From: CAVTJL01 sp963752325 | GTDB lineage: Bacteria; Pseudomonadota; Alphaproteobacteria; Geminicoccales; Geminicoccaceae | Direction of reading: 5' to 3' | Length of the DNA: 64,000 nt | NCBI GenBank assembly: GCA_963752325.1 | Contig: CAVVXU010000022.1 | Location: 260,985 to 324,984, forward strand | In this document: one piece after another, positions 44,927 through 53,716 of the stretch | How the letters are laid out: every line of letters starts with the position of its first letter | Position numbering within the stretch: position 1 is the stretch's first letter | Made by a program: the position numbers and the translations under genes | The notes under the pieces: model-generated | Databases searched by the model: none | Told to the model about the DNA's origin: nothing | The model's input: the letters and a program-made list of their open reading frames with translations, nothing else

Positions 44927-45233
44927 ATGCCCCTGCTCGACAGGGGCATCAGGTGGCGCGGTGCGACGGGGCCGGAGTCTGCCGTCACGACACCCGGTCC
45001 ACCGGGTGGGACAAGGCATACGCGGTGCGACGGGGTCGAGTCGCACGGCTCCCTGCCGACCTGACCACCCGGTCAAGCCGGGTGGTGACAACGTTGGCAT
45101 GTCGGCGCGCCCTCTCGCCAAAGGGCGGCGTCTTCCGTCATCCCCCGGCGTGACCGGGGGATCAGGTGACACGGCGCGACGGGAAGGGGGTCGCGTGCTC
45201 ACCACCACCTGCCCCCCCGGTCAAGCCGGGGGG
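44927..45233. repeat. Array of five intergenic palindromic repeats (REP/BIME-like)
   Basis: Five hairpins lie in about 310 bp. Stems: 44927-44935/44941-44949 (ATGCCCCTG); 44991-44998/45001-45008 (CACCCGGT); 45064-45072/45078-45086 (ACCACCCGG, loop TCAAG); 45140-45148/45154-45162 (ATCCCCCGG, loop CGTGA); 45213-45220/45226-45233 (CCCCCCGG, loop TCAAG). Stems differ in sequence but keep base pairing, a sign of compensatory change. Flanks also repeat: CGCGGTGCGACGGGG is exact at 44957-44971 and 45021-45035, with a variant after the fourth stem. Palindromes of the GGTCAAGCC type are common between genes in Alphaproteobacteria. The last one lies inside the next gene. Confidence 0.8.
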
Positions 45234-45934
45234 TGACAAGAAGGCTGGGCCGCCGTCGCTCTCTACTCGCGAGGGCGGGCCGGGGCGCCTTTGCTTCGCT
45301 GTCTGTCGCTGGGGGCTCAGGCTTCTTTTTCTCTGTCACTTCTCTCCTCGGCTCGTCCGCCCCGGCCCCGCTCTCTCCCAGCGTGGCCAGGCGGCTCTCC
45401 ATCCAGCGGCGGACCCAGGCGGCGCGCTCCGGGGTGTCCAGGGCGGCGGCGGCCGGGTCCGAAGGGGCGCTTCGCGACGACGGGCGCGGACGCGGCGGCG
45501 TCGGCAGCCGTCGGCGCAACCGACAAAGGCTCAAAAGTCTCAAAAAAACGGAAACGGGGCGGGAGGTCGGCCGGGCGCGGCAGCGTCAGCCGGCGCAGGC
45601 GGTTCTCCGGATGCCGGCCGCGATTGCCCTCATAGGTGAGGAACAAAAGCGCCTTGGTGTCGCCCATGTCGGCCAGGTACTGGAGCCCGGCCAGCGCGGA
45701 GGCGATCAACAGCCGCTCGCGCTCGTCCTCCGGCAGCTCCCGCTCCTCGCGGTGATAGTCCACCAGGTCGGCGAACCTCTCGTCCGCGAGAAGTGACAAA
45801 ATCTCGTCCTCGCTCGTCCCCTCGTGCCTGGCGACCTCGGCCGGCGTCATGCCGCCGGCAAGCCTGCGGGCGAGCCGCACGGTGCGGGCCGCGGGCATCG
45901 AGGCGGGGGAACGCGAGGGGTAAACGGAAGGCAT
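45199..45934 (-). CDS. Hypothetical protein with a helix-turn-helix-like N-terminal part; one probable frameshift; 3' end formed by a palindromic repeat
   Basis: Not recognised as a named family. From ATG 45934 the product has a compact region TVRLARRLAGGMTPAEVARH, EGTSEDEILSLLADERFADL that looks like a helix-turn-helix, followed by LLIASALAGLQYLADMGDTK. The first frame turns into Arg/Gly-rich noise after about 45470, while another frame there reads TPERAAWVRRWMESRLATLG and then a Lys/Pro/Glu-rich tail, so one base is probably off. In that frame the last residues (VTPRLDRGGRWW) are encoded by the last palindrome of the repeat array. Joined length is about 245 aa. A DNA-binding role is only a guess. 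Confidence 0.5.
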
Positions 45935-45942
45935 GTGGGCTC

Positions 45943-45969
45943 GATATAGGAATGAGAGCCCGATGTCAA
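45943..45969 (-). promoter_or_regulatory. Sigma-70-like promoter, possibly leaderless
   Basis: On the minus strand a perfect -35 TTGACA (45969-45964) precedes TATATC (45948-45943) with 15 bp between, or TATCGA with 17 bp. The ATG of the downstream gene lies only about 8 nt past the -10, and no Shine-Dalgarno sequence precedes it, so the transcript would begin at or next to the start codon. Confidence 0.5.
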
Positions 45970-46107
45970 TCGGAAGTTGATTCTTTTCTTTTGTCACTCG
46001 CCGCAGGGGTGCGGCCACGCGGCGAGGGAGCCGTGGGCGGTTCCGGCCGTTGGCTGTGCTGATGCGACGCGCCGGGGCGGTCCCGGCACGCGCTTTCAGG
46101 AGCGCCC

Positions 46108-46320
46108 ATGGCCAATCCCTGGACGAAGAAGAACCCCTTCTTGAGCCTGTGGCTGAGCGGCGCCAACGCGGTGGCTGGCAAGGCCCGGTCCACCGGCAGC
46201 GCCGAGCTCGGCCGCCAGCGCGCGAGCCTGACCCGGAACGCCACCCGCTTCTGGACCGGCGCCTGGCTCGCCGCCTTCACCCCGAAGACGAAGACGACGA
46301 CGAAAAAACGCCGGCGCTGA
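46108..46320 (+). CDS. Small conserved-looking basic protein, 70 aa
   Basis: Small protein of unknown function. It starts MANPWTKKNPFLSLWLSGAN, has an amphipathic helical middle (VAGKARSTGSAELGRQ, ATRFWTGAWLAAF) and a strongly basic tail ending TTTKKRRR. AGGAG lies 5 nt before the ATG, so translation is credible. Short proteins opening NPWxKKNPFxSxWLSGAN are, as I recall, frequent in Alpha- and Betaproteobacteria; the Lys/Arg tail could bind nucleic acid or a polymer granule surface. No membrane segment is evident. Confidence 0.65.
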   Translation: MANPWTKKNPFLSLWLSGANAVAGKARSTGSAELGRQRASLTRNATRFWTGAWLAAFTPKTKTTTKKRRR

Positions 46321-46352
46321 AGCCGGCGGGCCTCAGGGGCCGAGCGGCTTTC
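46319..46352 (+). terminator. Possible terminator after the small basic protein
   Basis: Directly after the stop an imperfect hairpin forms between AAGCCG and CGGCTT with internal GGCC pairing, followed by TTTCG. Weakly supported. Confidence 0.35.
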
Positions 46353-46655
46353 GCCCGACGGTTGTCTTCTGTCGCTAGCGGCGGAGCGCGGTCGTGCCGC
46401 TCTCGCCTCTTCGCCCGCCATCCCTTCGTTGCTAGGTTGGGCGTCGCCGTAGATAAATTGCCGTAGCGATGCGCGCAGCCGGGTAGGACGGGGCGGACGT
46501 CTCCGCGAGCATGCAGCATCAGGCTCCGGCGTAGCTGGGGAGTTAGCTCGGACAATGCGATGTTGCAAGACCTGGCCCCATACCTCGTGCACGGCAGATG
46601 TCGAGACGGTCACAGGTCGGCGGGCGAGCCCACGTCCTAGAATGAGGAGCCGCGC
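46353..46655. other. Intergenic stretch before the decayed nuclease gene
   Basis: About 300 bp with no supported gene or RNA. G+C falls toward its right end, where the lower-GC defence segment starts. The only clear signal is GAGGAG at 46644-46649, the ribosome-binding site of the nuclease gene. No tRNA, integrase or direct repeat marking an insertion edge was found. Confidence 0.5.
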
Positions 46656-48429
46656 ATGCGGATACGCGATTTATCAGTTAGGAACTTTCGAGGTATCCGG
46701 GAACTCGATTGGCCGATGCCTGACCGGAACGCTCTTTGCCTGATCGGGCGTGGAAGACTTCTATTGAAGTCGACAATCCTTGAAGCCCTGCGCCGCGTCT
46801 TCTACCCGCAGTGGAACCTGACTTTCGACGACGCCGATTTCCATCTCTGTAATCCCGGCAATCCCATCATAATAGAAAGTAATCCTTGGCGATCTCTCCG
46901 GATGAATTTCGTGACCTCGAAGAAGACGGACCGTACTCTCTTGGTGCGGCTGGAATTCCGAGTGCGCTTGCACGCGCGGACGATCCCGGAGACGGTCTGG
47001 AAGAAGCGCTGCGAGTCCGCCTTGCAGGGTAGCGGATGACCTTGAACCCGCCTGGTCTGTGATCAAGACATAGCGATGACGGCGTACCGTTCAGGGCGAG
47101 CGACCGGGGGTGAAGGTGGCCGTCAGCCTGATCGGCGCCATTTCCGACCGGCACCTGACATGGTCACGCGGCTCGATCCTAAGACCCAGCTCACCCAAAC
47201 TGAAAACAATCTTCGTCCCTTGGCTGGCGCGGCTCGTGCCGCAAAGGCGGCACTGGAGACCACGTCGCGGGCAGGATTTCGCCCGCCTTTGACCGTAGTG
47301 GCGGAAGCGGCTGAAACCACCGCCCGTGCCTTGGGCGTGAACACACCGCTTTCTTATAAGGCGCATCTCGACACCGAGGCCATCGATCACCGCATTGCAG
47401 GTCTTGCCCTGCATGACGGCGACATGCCGCTGCGGCAGTTGGGCCTCGGGTCAAAACGTATGCTCACGACCGGCCTGCAAAAGACAGGCGCTACGCGTAC
47501 CGGACATCACAAATATTTGATGAAGTCGAGGTGGGTCTTGAACCCCATTGCATAGCCCTGCTTTTGCAGCATTTGAAGCGCGATGATTTTTTTCTCGGGT
47601 CAGTATTTTTCTGACCTCTCGATTCACCCGTTGTCCTGCCGAGATGCTTATGGTGGATATGATCTTCATATTGTCCATTGTGGCGGCGGACACATCGATG
47701 TAATGGCTGCGACTCAGCCTGCCATCGCGGATCTCGTTCAGGGAAAAATCCGCTCCGGCGCTGAGGCGTTTCTCGCGCCCAAGATCGTCGTCTGCGAAGG
47801 CGCTACCGAGATCGGCTTTCTGCGTGGGCTCGACGATCACTGGGTTGCGGTACAGCAAAACAGAGAAATTTATTCGCCTATCTGCGGCGTCGCCCTCTTT
47901 GACGCGAACGGCGCCGATAAAGTCCAGCAAATATAGCCGCGAACCTGAAAGCACTCGGCGGTACGCAGTCCCTCATGGCGGTCCTCGCTGATTCCGACGC
48001 CCCCGACCAGTTCTCCGACACCGATGCGGGGGCGCTGCGAGGCGCCGGGTATCACAGTCGCCAAAGTGGGACGGCGGACTTCTCCATTGAAGAACGTGTC
48101 TTTCACGGATCTTCCCGGGGCAGGCGTCATGGCGTCCTTTGGCGCGGCGCGCGCGATACCGGGGCGACGATGGCCGCCTGCTCGATCAGGTGGAGACCCA
48201 ATTTGGCCAAGTATTTAGGAGCGCAACTTTGAACAATGGGTCGACACGCCGCAACTGCGCGCCGCACTCGGTAAGGCTGCCAAGGCCAGCAACTGGTTCA
48301 AGCGGCAAAGCTGGGGCCAAGATTGGGCGGCAGCCATTTTCGGGCCTATCTGGCAAACGACGCCATCCTGCGCGAGCGATCTGGTCTCGAAAGCTTACCA
48401 GCTTGCGGGACTGGATCGACCATGTGTGA
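46656..48429 (+). pseudogene. Decayed OLD-family ATP-dependent nuclease (GajA-like, AAA ATPase plus TOPRIM)
   Basis: Remains of a nuclease of about 590 codons, the usual size of a class 2 OLD protein/GajA. Motifs appear in order but in changing frames: N-terminal MRIRDLSVRNFRGIRELDWP; damaged Walker A LIGRGRLLLKSTILEAL; DEFRDLEEDGPYSLGAAGIP; SLIGAISDRHLTWSRGSIL; HLDTEAIDHRIAGLALHDGD; ABC signature region LRQLGLGSKRM; Walker B IFDEVEVGLEPH; TOPRIM IVVCEGATEIGFLRGL and VLADSDAPDQ; C-terminal LRDWIDHV. At least six frameshifts and several stops interrupt it. A hand-counted line (47641-47700) is 47% G+C, far below the host. GAGGAG precedes the ATG. The protein cannot be made as sequenced. Confidence 0.8.
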
Positions 48430-49833
48430 GCTTCCCGCAGTCCTTGCCGCCCATGGTGCGGGCGCGGGCTATGTAATCGCTCCCGCCGGGCACGGAAAGA
48501 CCCATCTGATTGCCGAGTCCACGTCGCGCGGCGCCGGACGGCAACTAAGTTCTGACGCACACATACGCGGGCGTGAATGCCCGCGGCAAAAAGATGGGGG
48601 AATGCTCAGCGTCAGCGGCAGGCTTTACCATATCGACACGATTGCGAGCTGGGCGCTGCGGTCTGTCCCTTTCCTATTCGGGCACATCCGGCTGGAACAC
48701 GGAGCGCCTGAGAAGGGACGTACAGTGGAGCGCGTTGTATGAGGGCATGCGCGCGCCTGCTTGACCATGCTCTTTCATCCGCAGGATCGTCCGCGCAATC
48801 ATACGGCGGACTTTATGTCGATGAGTATCAGGATTGTTCGACGTGTCCCAGCACGGCATTTGTCCTCAAGCTCGCGCTGCGACTTGCCGACCCGGGTACT
48901 CGGCGACCCGTTGCAGGGGATATTTGATTTTCGAAGGGCAAGCCCCCGTGGATTGGCAGCGGGATGTCGCAGGCGCCTTTCCCGCTTCTCGGACAGCTCG
49001 ACCTGCCGCATCGCTGGATTTGCGCGGGGGCCGGCAACCTCGGGAACTGGCTGTCAACGGTCCGCGCGCGGCTGCAACGTGGAGAACCCGTTGATCTTGC
49101 GACAACGGCCTGCCGGCGGAAGCTACCTTTAGGCGGGGTCGATACGCCATAATCCTGGTTCAGGTGCAGCTACACGTGCCAATACTTGAGCTGCGAGCGC
49201 CAGCACACGGTCATCGCCATCCACGGAGGCAGTCCGGAGTATAAGGTGAAGCGCCATTTCTTGCCCGCAATCTCTCCGGCAAGCTTCATCGAGGAGATCG
49301 AAGGCAAATTCTTATTCTCGTTCGTTGCCAAGATCGCCCAGGCACGAACAAATACAGGTTGTCTCAAGCAGGTGATCGCCCTTGCGAAACTTTGCATGAC
49401 GGCTGTGGAAGCCAACTTTCCTGCCGCGACGGTTCGTGGCGAGCACGTCAATATTCGTGCGAATACGCGCAACCCCGAAGCGGCGCAGCGTGCCAACGAA
49501 TATCTGGCCCGGCCCGGCAGCGCGGGAGATGGCCCGGTTTTCACTGGCGCTCAGGCATACCGGCTATACAGGTCGTACGATCGGAACTGCATGGCGGTTA
49601 TGGGTGTGCTGCGCAAGCACATTCTGCACTCGGAATTGTCCCTCGCCGAATTAGCCGAAAAATATCATGGCGAGTTCCGCCACAACGGCCGTCCGGTTGG
49701 GCAGCGCAGGCTCATCGGCACGACCCTTCTAGTCAAGGGACTTGAATTTGATCACGCCATCGTAATCGACGCCGCATCGCTTTCGAAGAAGGAGCTCTAC
49801 GTGGCTTTGAATTCGCGGGCGCGCGGTCACTGA
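48422..49833 (+). pseudogene. Decayed UvrD/Rep-type helicase (GajB-like)
   Basis: Remains of a superfamily-1 helicase whose ATG overlaps the nuclease stop (ATGTGTGA), so the two were one operon. Motifs in shifting frames: Walker A YVIAPAGHGKTHLI, LYHIDTIASWALR, Walker B YVDEYQDCS, FPLLGQLDLPHRW, then a longer intact piece RQHTVIAIHGGSPEYKVK ... motif V/VI region GTTLLVKGLEFDHAIVIDAA, SLSKKELYVAL. One more shift would continue ARSLTIVSTNPVLN toward a stop at 49931. At least four frameshifts. Size (about 480-500 codons) and the nuclease partner match Gabija; stand-alone repair helicase is unlikely because of the coupling. Confidence 0.78.
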
Positions 49834-49993
49834 CGATCGTATCGACTAATCCGGTACTGAATTCCTCGCCATTGAGGCCTCGGCGCGTGCGGCAGACACC
49901 GCACCGGGCTCTAGGCTTGCGCCCGGAGTAGGCTTTCCGCCGTCGCCTTTACGGCCAGGAGCGATGAGGTTTTGGCCTTGCAAGTGCGCATCG

Positions 49994-51037
49994 TCAGCCA
50001 TGAAGAGGCCGAGTGTCTTGCCTCCGCTTTCTCTCACCCTCCAGCCCAAAAGCCTCCGCCAGCAGCTCGTACGACCTCCGCCTCGCCTCATGATCAAAAA
50101 TGGCCGTCGTGATCATGATCTCGTCGGCGCCGCAGCCCTCGGCGAAGGCTCCGAGGGAGTCGCGGACGCGGCCGGCGGAGCCGACGAAGACGCGGGAGCG
50201 GTTGGCGCGGCGGGCGGCTTCCTCGCGGGGGGAGAAGGAGCTGACAGAAGCGGCGTCGGGGCTTTCGAGGGGGCCGTAGATGCCGCGGGCGCGGCGGACA
50301 TAGTTGAGGTCGACGGTGGCGGCGAGGCGCTCGGCCGCCTCGTCGGTGTCGGCCACCACGGCGGCGGTGGCGAGGATGGCGTGGGGCTTCTCCAGGAAGC
50401 CCGAGGGGCGGAAGGCGGCACGGTAGCGGCGCAGCACGTCGGTGGCGTCGATGCTGGCGAAGTGGTGGGCGAAGGCAAAGCCCAGGCCGGAGGCGGCGGC
50501 GAGCTCGGCGCTGTAGTCGCGACGAGCCCAGGAGCCAGACGGGCGGGACCGGGACGTCCTCGGGCATGACCTTGATGGGGGCGAAGGGGTGGCCTTCGGG
50601 GAAGCCGTGGGCCCAGGCCATCAGCTCCTGGAAGCGCTCGAGGAAGTCGTCGTCGGGGCTTTTTTCAGCTCGCGGCGGCGAAGGGCGTAGCTGGCGAGCG
50701 GGTCGGTGCCGGGGGCGCGGCCGAGGCCGAGGTCGATGCGGCCGGGGAAGAAGGCCTCCAGCACCTTGAAGCGCTCGGCCACGAGGAGCGGGTTGTGGTT
50801 GGGCAGCATGACGCCGCCCGAGCCGACGCGGATGCGGCTCGTGGCGGCGGCGATGCGGCCGATGACGATCTCGGGCGAGCCGCTGGCGACCGAGGGCAGG
50901 CTGTGATGCTCGGCCACCCAATAGCGAAAAAAGCCCAGGCGGTCGGCCAGGATGGCGAGGTCGACCGTGTTGGCGAGCGCCGCGGAAGGCGGCGTCGCCG
51001 TGGTGACGAAGGAGAGGTCGAGGACTGATAAAAGCAT
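49994..51037 (-). CDS. LLM-class (luciferase-like) flavin-dependent oxidoreductase, two frameshifts
   Basis: FMN/F420-type monooxygenase fold of about 345 aa. The first frame has SVLDLSFVTTATPPSAALAN, RYWVAEHHSLPSVASGSPEI, RVGSGGVMLPNHNPLLVAER and FPGRIDLGLGRAPGTD; a second frame has DDDFLERFQELMAWAHGFPE and VPVPPVWLLGSS; a third continues YRAAFRPSGFLEKPHAILAT to VFVGSAGRVRDSLGAFAEGC and DEIMITTAIFDHEARRRSYE. This is the pattern of the MsnO8/group-1 LLM proteins. Shifts near 50650 and 50530. It follows an aldo/keto reductase gene by 14 nt. Confidence 0.85.
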
Positions 51038-51051
51038 TTTTTTGTTTTTTG

Positions 51052-52011
51052 TCAGTTGGGGTCGGGGGCGCTGGCGGCGTCGAGGCGGGCGATGGAGGCG
51101 GCGTCGAGCTGGAGCTCGGCGGCGGCGACGAGGGACTTGAGCTGGGCCTCGCTGGTGGCGCTGGCGATGGGGGCGGTGACGCTGGGACGGGCCATCAGCC
51201 AGGCGAGCGCCACCTGGGCGGGCTCGGCTTTTTTGTCGGCTGCGACCTCGGCGAGGGCGTCGAGGATGCGGAGGCCGCGGGGGGTGAGGTATTTTTCAAC
51301 GCCCTGGCCGCGCGGGCTTTTCTTCAGGTCGTCCTTCGAGCGGTACTTGCCCGACAAAAAGCCGCTGGCGAGGGAGAAGTAGGTGATGACGCCGAGGTTT
51401 TCCTTGGCGCAGAGGTCCTCGAGCGGGCCCTCGAAGCCGAAGCGGTCGTAGAGGTTGTACTCGGGCTGGAGGCTCTCGTAGCGGGGGAGGCCGTGCTTGG
51501 CGCTGACCTCGAGGGACTCGGCCAGGCGGTCGGCCTTGAGGTTCGAGGCGCCGATGACGCGGACCTTGCCGGCGTCGATGAGCTTCTTGTAGGCGCCGAG
51601 CGTGTCCTCGAAGGGGGTCTCGGGGTCGTCCCAGTGGGACTGGTAGAGGTCGATATAGTCGGTCTGCAGGCGCTTCAGGGAGGCCTCGACGGCCTTCTCG
51701 ATATAGGCGGGCTTCAGGCCCTTCATGCCGGGGCCCATCTCCGAGCCCACCTTGGTGGCGATGACGAGCTTGTCGCGGCCGCCGCGGGCCTTGAGCCAAT
51801 TGCCCATGATGGCCTCGAACTCGCCGCCCTTGTTGCCGGGCGCCCAGGCCGAGTAGACGTCGGCCGTGTCGATGAAGTCGAAGCCGGCGGCGACGAGGCC
51901 GTCCAGCAGCCTGAACGAGCTCTTCTCGTCGGCGGTCCAGCCGAAGACGTTGCCGCCGAAGCAGAGCGGCGCCACCATCAGATCCGAGCGGCCGAGTCTC
52001 TTCTTGTCCAT
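51052..52011 (-). CDS. Aldo/keto reductase
   Basis: NADPH-dependent oxidoreductase of 319 aa with a complete catalytic tetrad: Asp and Tyr in FIDTADVYSAW, Lys in VIATKVGSEMG and His in LYQSHWDDPET. Other family marks are LGRSDLMVAPLCFGGNVFGW, LKADRLAESLEVSAKH and the C-terminal cofactor loop APIASATSEAQL. GGAGGAAGG lies before the ATG. It is probably cotranscribed with the luciferase-like gene. Substrate unknown. Confidence 0.93.
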   Translation of the reverse strand: MDKKRLGRSDLMVAPLCFGGNVFGWTADEKSSFRLLDGLVAAGFDFIDTADVYSAWAPGNKGGEFEAIMGNWLKARGGRDKLVIATKVGSEMGPGMKGLKPAYIEKAVEASLKRLQTDYIDLYQSHWDDPETPFEDTLGAYKKLIDAGKVRVIGASNLKADRLAESLEVSAKHGLPRYESLQPEYNLYDRFGFEGPLEDLCAKENLGVITYFSLASGFLSGKYRSKDDLKKSPRGQGVEKYLTPRGLRILDALAEVAADKKAEPAQVALAWLMARPSVTAPIASATSEAQLKSLVAAAELQLDAASIARLDAASAPDPN

Positions 52012-52122
52012 GCTGCCTTCCTCCCGCGCCGGGCGCCGGTGCGGCGCCGCCTCGTGGTCAAGCTGGGCATTGGTGGCGGGGGAATCCAGGCCCGCAGGTG
52101 GCGGGCGGCCATGCAGCCGGGG

Positions 52123-53516
52123 CTAGCGGGGCGGGATCCGCGAGAAAAGGGCGCCCAGGCCCTCGGCCATGGTGGGGTGCGTCAGGATGGCGTCGCGCAG
52201 GCTCGTGAAGGGCATGCCGGCCAGCATCGCCGTCTGCACGACCGCCATGACCTCGCCCGCCTCGGGGCCGAGCATGGTGAAGCCGAGGATGCAGGTCGCT
52301 GTCGGCGGCGACGACGGCCTTCATGAAGCCGCGCGTCTCGGAGATGGTGTGCGAGCGCATGATCGAGGCGATGGGCAGGGTGGCGGTGCGGACGGCGATG
52401 CCCTGCCCCGCCGCCTCGCCCTCGCTCAGGCCGACGCGGGCGAGCTGGGGGTCGGTGAACATGCAGTAGGGCACGAGGCGGCCCTTCGTGCTGCGGCTGC
52501 CGCCCGCGAGATTGTCGCGGATGATGCGGAAATCGTCGAAGGAGGCGTGGGTGAACTGCGGGCTGCCGGCGCACTCGCCGATGGCCCAGACATCGGGGGC
52601 CGTGGTCTCCAGGCGGTCGTTGACATTGATAAAACCGCGGTCGTCGAGGGCGATGCCGGCCGCATCGAGGCCGATGCCGGCGGTGTTGGGCGTGCGGCCG
52701 ATGGCGACCAGGATGTCGGTGGCCTCGAGCGTCTTCTCCCCGGTGGGGGTGTGCAGGCGCAGGGTGACGCGCTCGCCGGATTTTCCCTCGACGCCGGCGA
52801 GCCCCGCTCGAGCATGGACCTCGAGGCCCTCGTCCTGCAGCATCTCCTGGAGCGCGGTGGCGACGTCCTCGTCCTCGCGGGCGGCGAGGCGGGGGCCCGT
52901 CTCCAGGATGGTGACGCGGGCGCCGAAGCGGCGCTGCGCCTGGGCCAGCTCGAGGCCGACATAGCCGCCGCCCAGGACGACGAGATGCTCAGGGCACGCG
53001 GTCGAGCTCGAGCGCCTCGATGTGGGTGAGGGGTGCGGCCGCCGCGAGGCCGGGGACGTCCGGGATCGTCGCATGCGTGCCGAGATTGATGAAAAGATGC
53101 TCGGCGGTGAGGGTGCGGGTGCCGCCCTCGTTCAGGCTCACCTCGATGGTCTTGGGCGCGGTGAAGCGGGCCGTGCCCATGAGGAGCTCGGCACCGCTCG
53201 CCTTGTAGAGCTCGAGGTGCAGCGCGATCAGGCCGTCCACCATCTCCCGCTTGCGGGCACGGACGCGGCCCATGTCGAGGCTGGCGCCGCCGGTCATCAT
53301 GCCGAAGCGCTCGGCGTGGCGGACGAGGTCGGCCACCTTGGCGCTCCAGATCTCGTTCTTGCTGGGCAGGCAGTTGATGTTGGGACAGGCGCCGCCGATC
53401 AGCTTGCGCTCGACGACGACGGTGCGGCGGCCCGAGCGCGCCAGGTGCCAGGCGAGATACTTGCCGCCCTCCCCGCTGCCGATGACGAGATCGTCGTAAC
53501 GCTCAGGCTCGGACAT
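52123..53516 (-). CDS. FAD-dependent pyridine nucleotide-disulfide oxidoreductase (dihydrolipoyl dehydrogenase / mercuric reductase-like), two frameshifts
   Basis: Flavoprotein of about 464 aa. Frame one: YDDLVIGSGEGGKYLAWHLA (FAD loop) and redox-active Cys pair GGACPNINCLPSK, to GTHATIPDVPGL. Frame two: HLVVLGGGYVGLELAQAQRR (NAD loop), EATDILVAIGRTPNTAGIGL, VWAIGECAGSPQFTHASFDD. Frame three: LGFTMLGPEAGEVMAVVQTA and the C-terminal HPTMAEGLGALF, which supplies the His-Glu pair. Shifts near 52993 and 52300. It could act as an E3, but it is not next to the E1/E2 genes; a general disulfide reductase is equally possible. Confidence 0.85.
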
Positions 53517-53716
53517 CGCCGCCTCCGCTCTGCCTGCTCCAGACTGCATCCTTTTGCGATGCGGGGCCCGGCCCGCAATCGCGCGGCCCGGTGACGGGCC
53601 ATGCGCGATCGCAACGGTGGCCCCTCCCCGGGGCGCGGCGGAACCGCGCTGGATCGGGGGGCGCGAGAGCCGCTATCCGAAGGGCACACCCCTGCTCCGA
53701 ACCGAAAGTGACAAAA

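Noticed and set aside
44927..45233. CRISPR array
   Set aside because: The repeats are palindromes of differing sequence without constant-length spacers, and no cas gene is present.
46353..46655. tRNA or attachment site at the edge of the Gabija-like segment
   Set aside because: No cloverleaf, integrase or flanking direct repeats could be found by eye.
46656..49931. Programmed frameshifting as explanation for the nuclease/helicase breaks
   Set aside because: Too many shifts in both directions, in-frame stops and a damaged P-loop; decay or read errors fit better.
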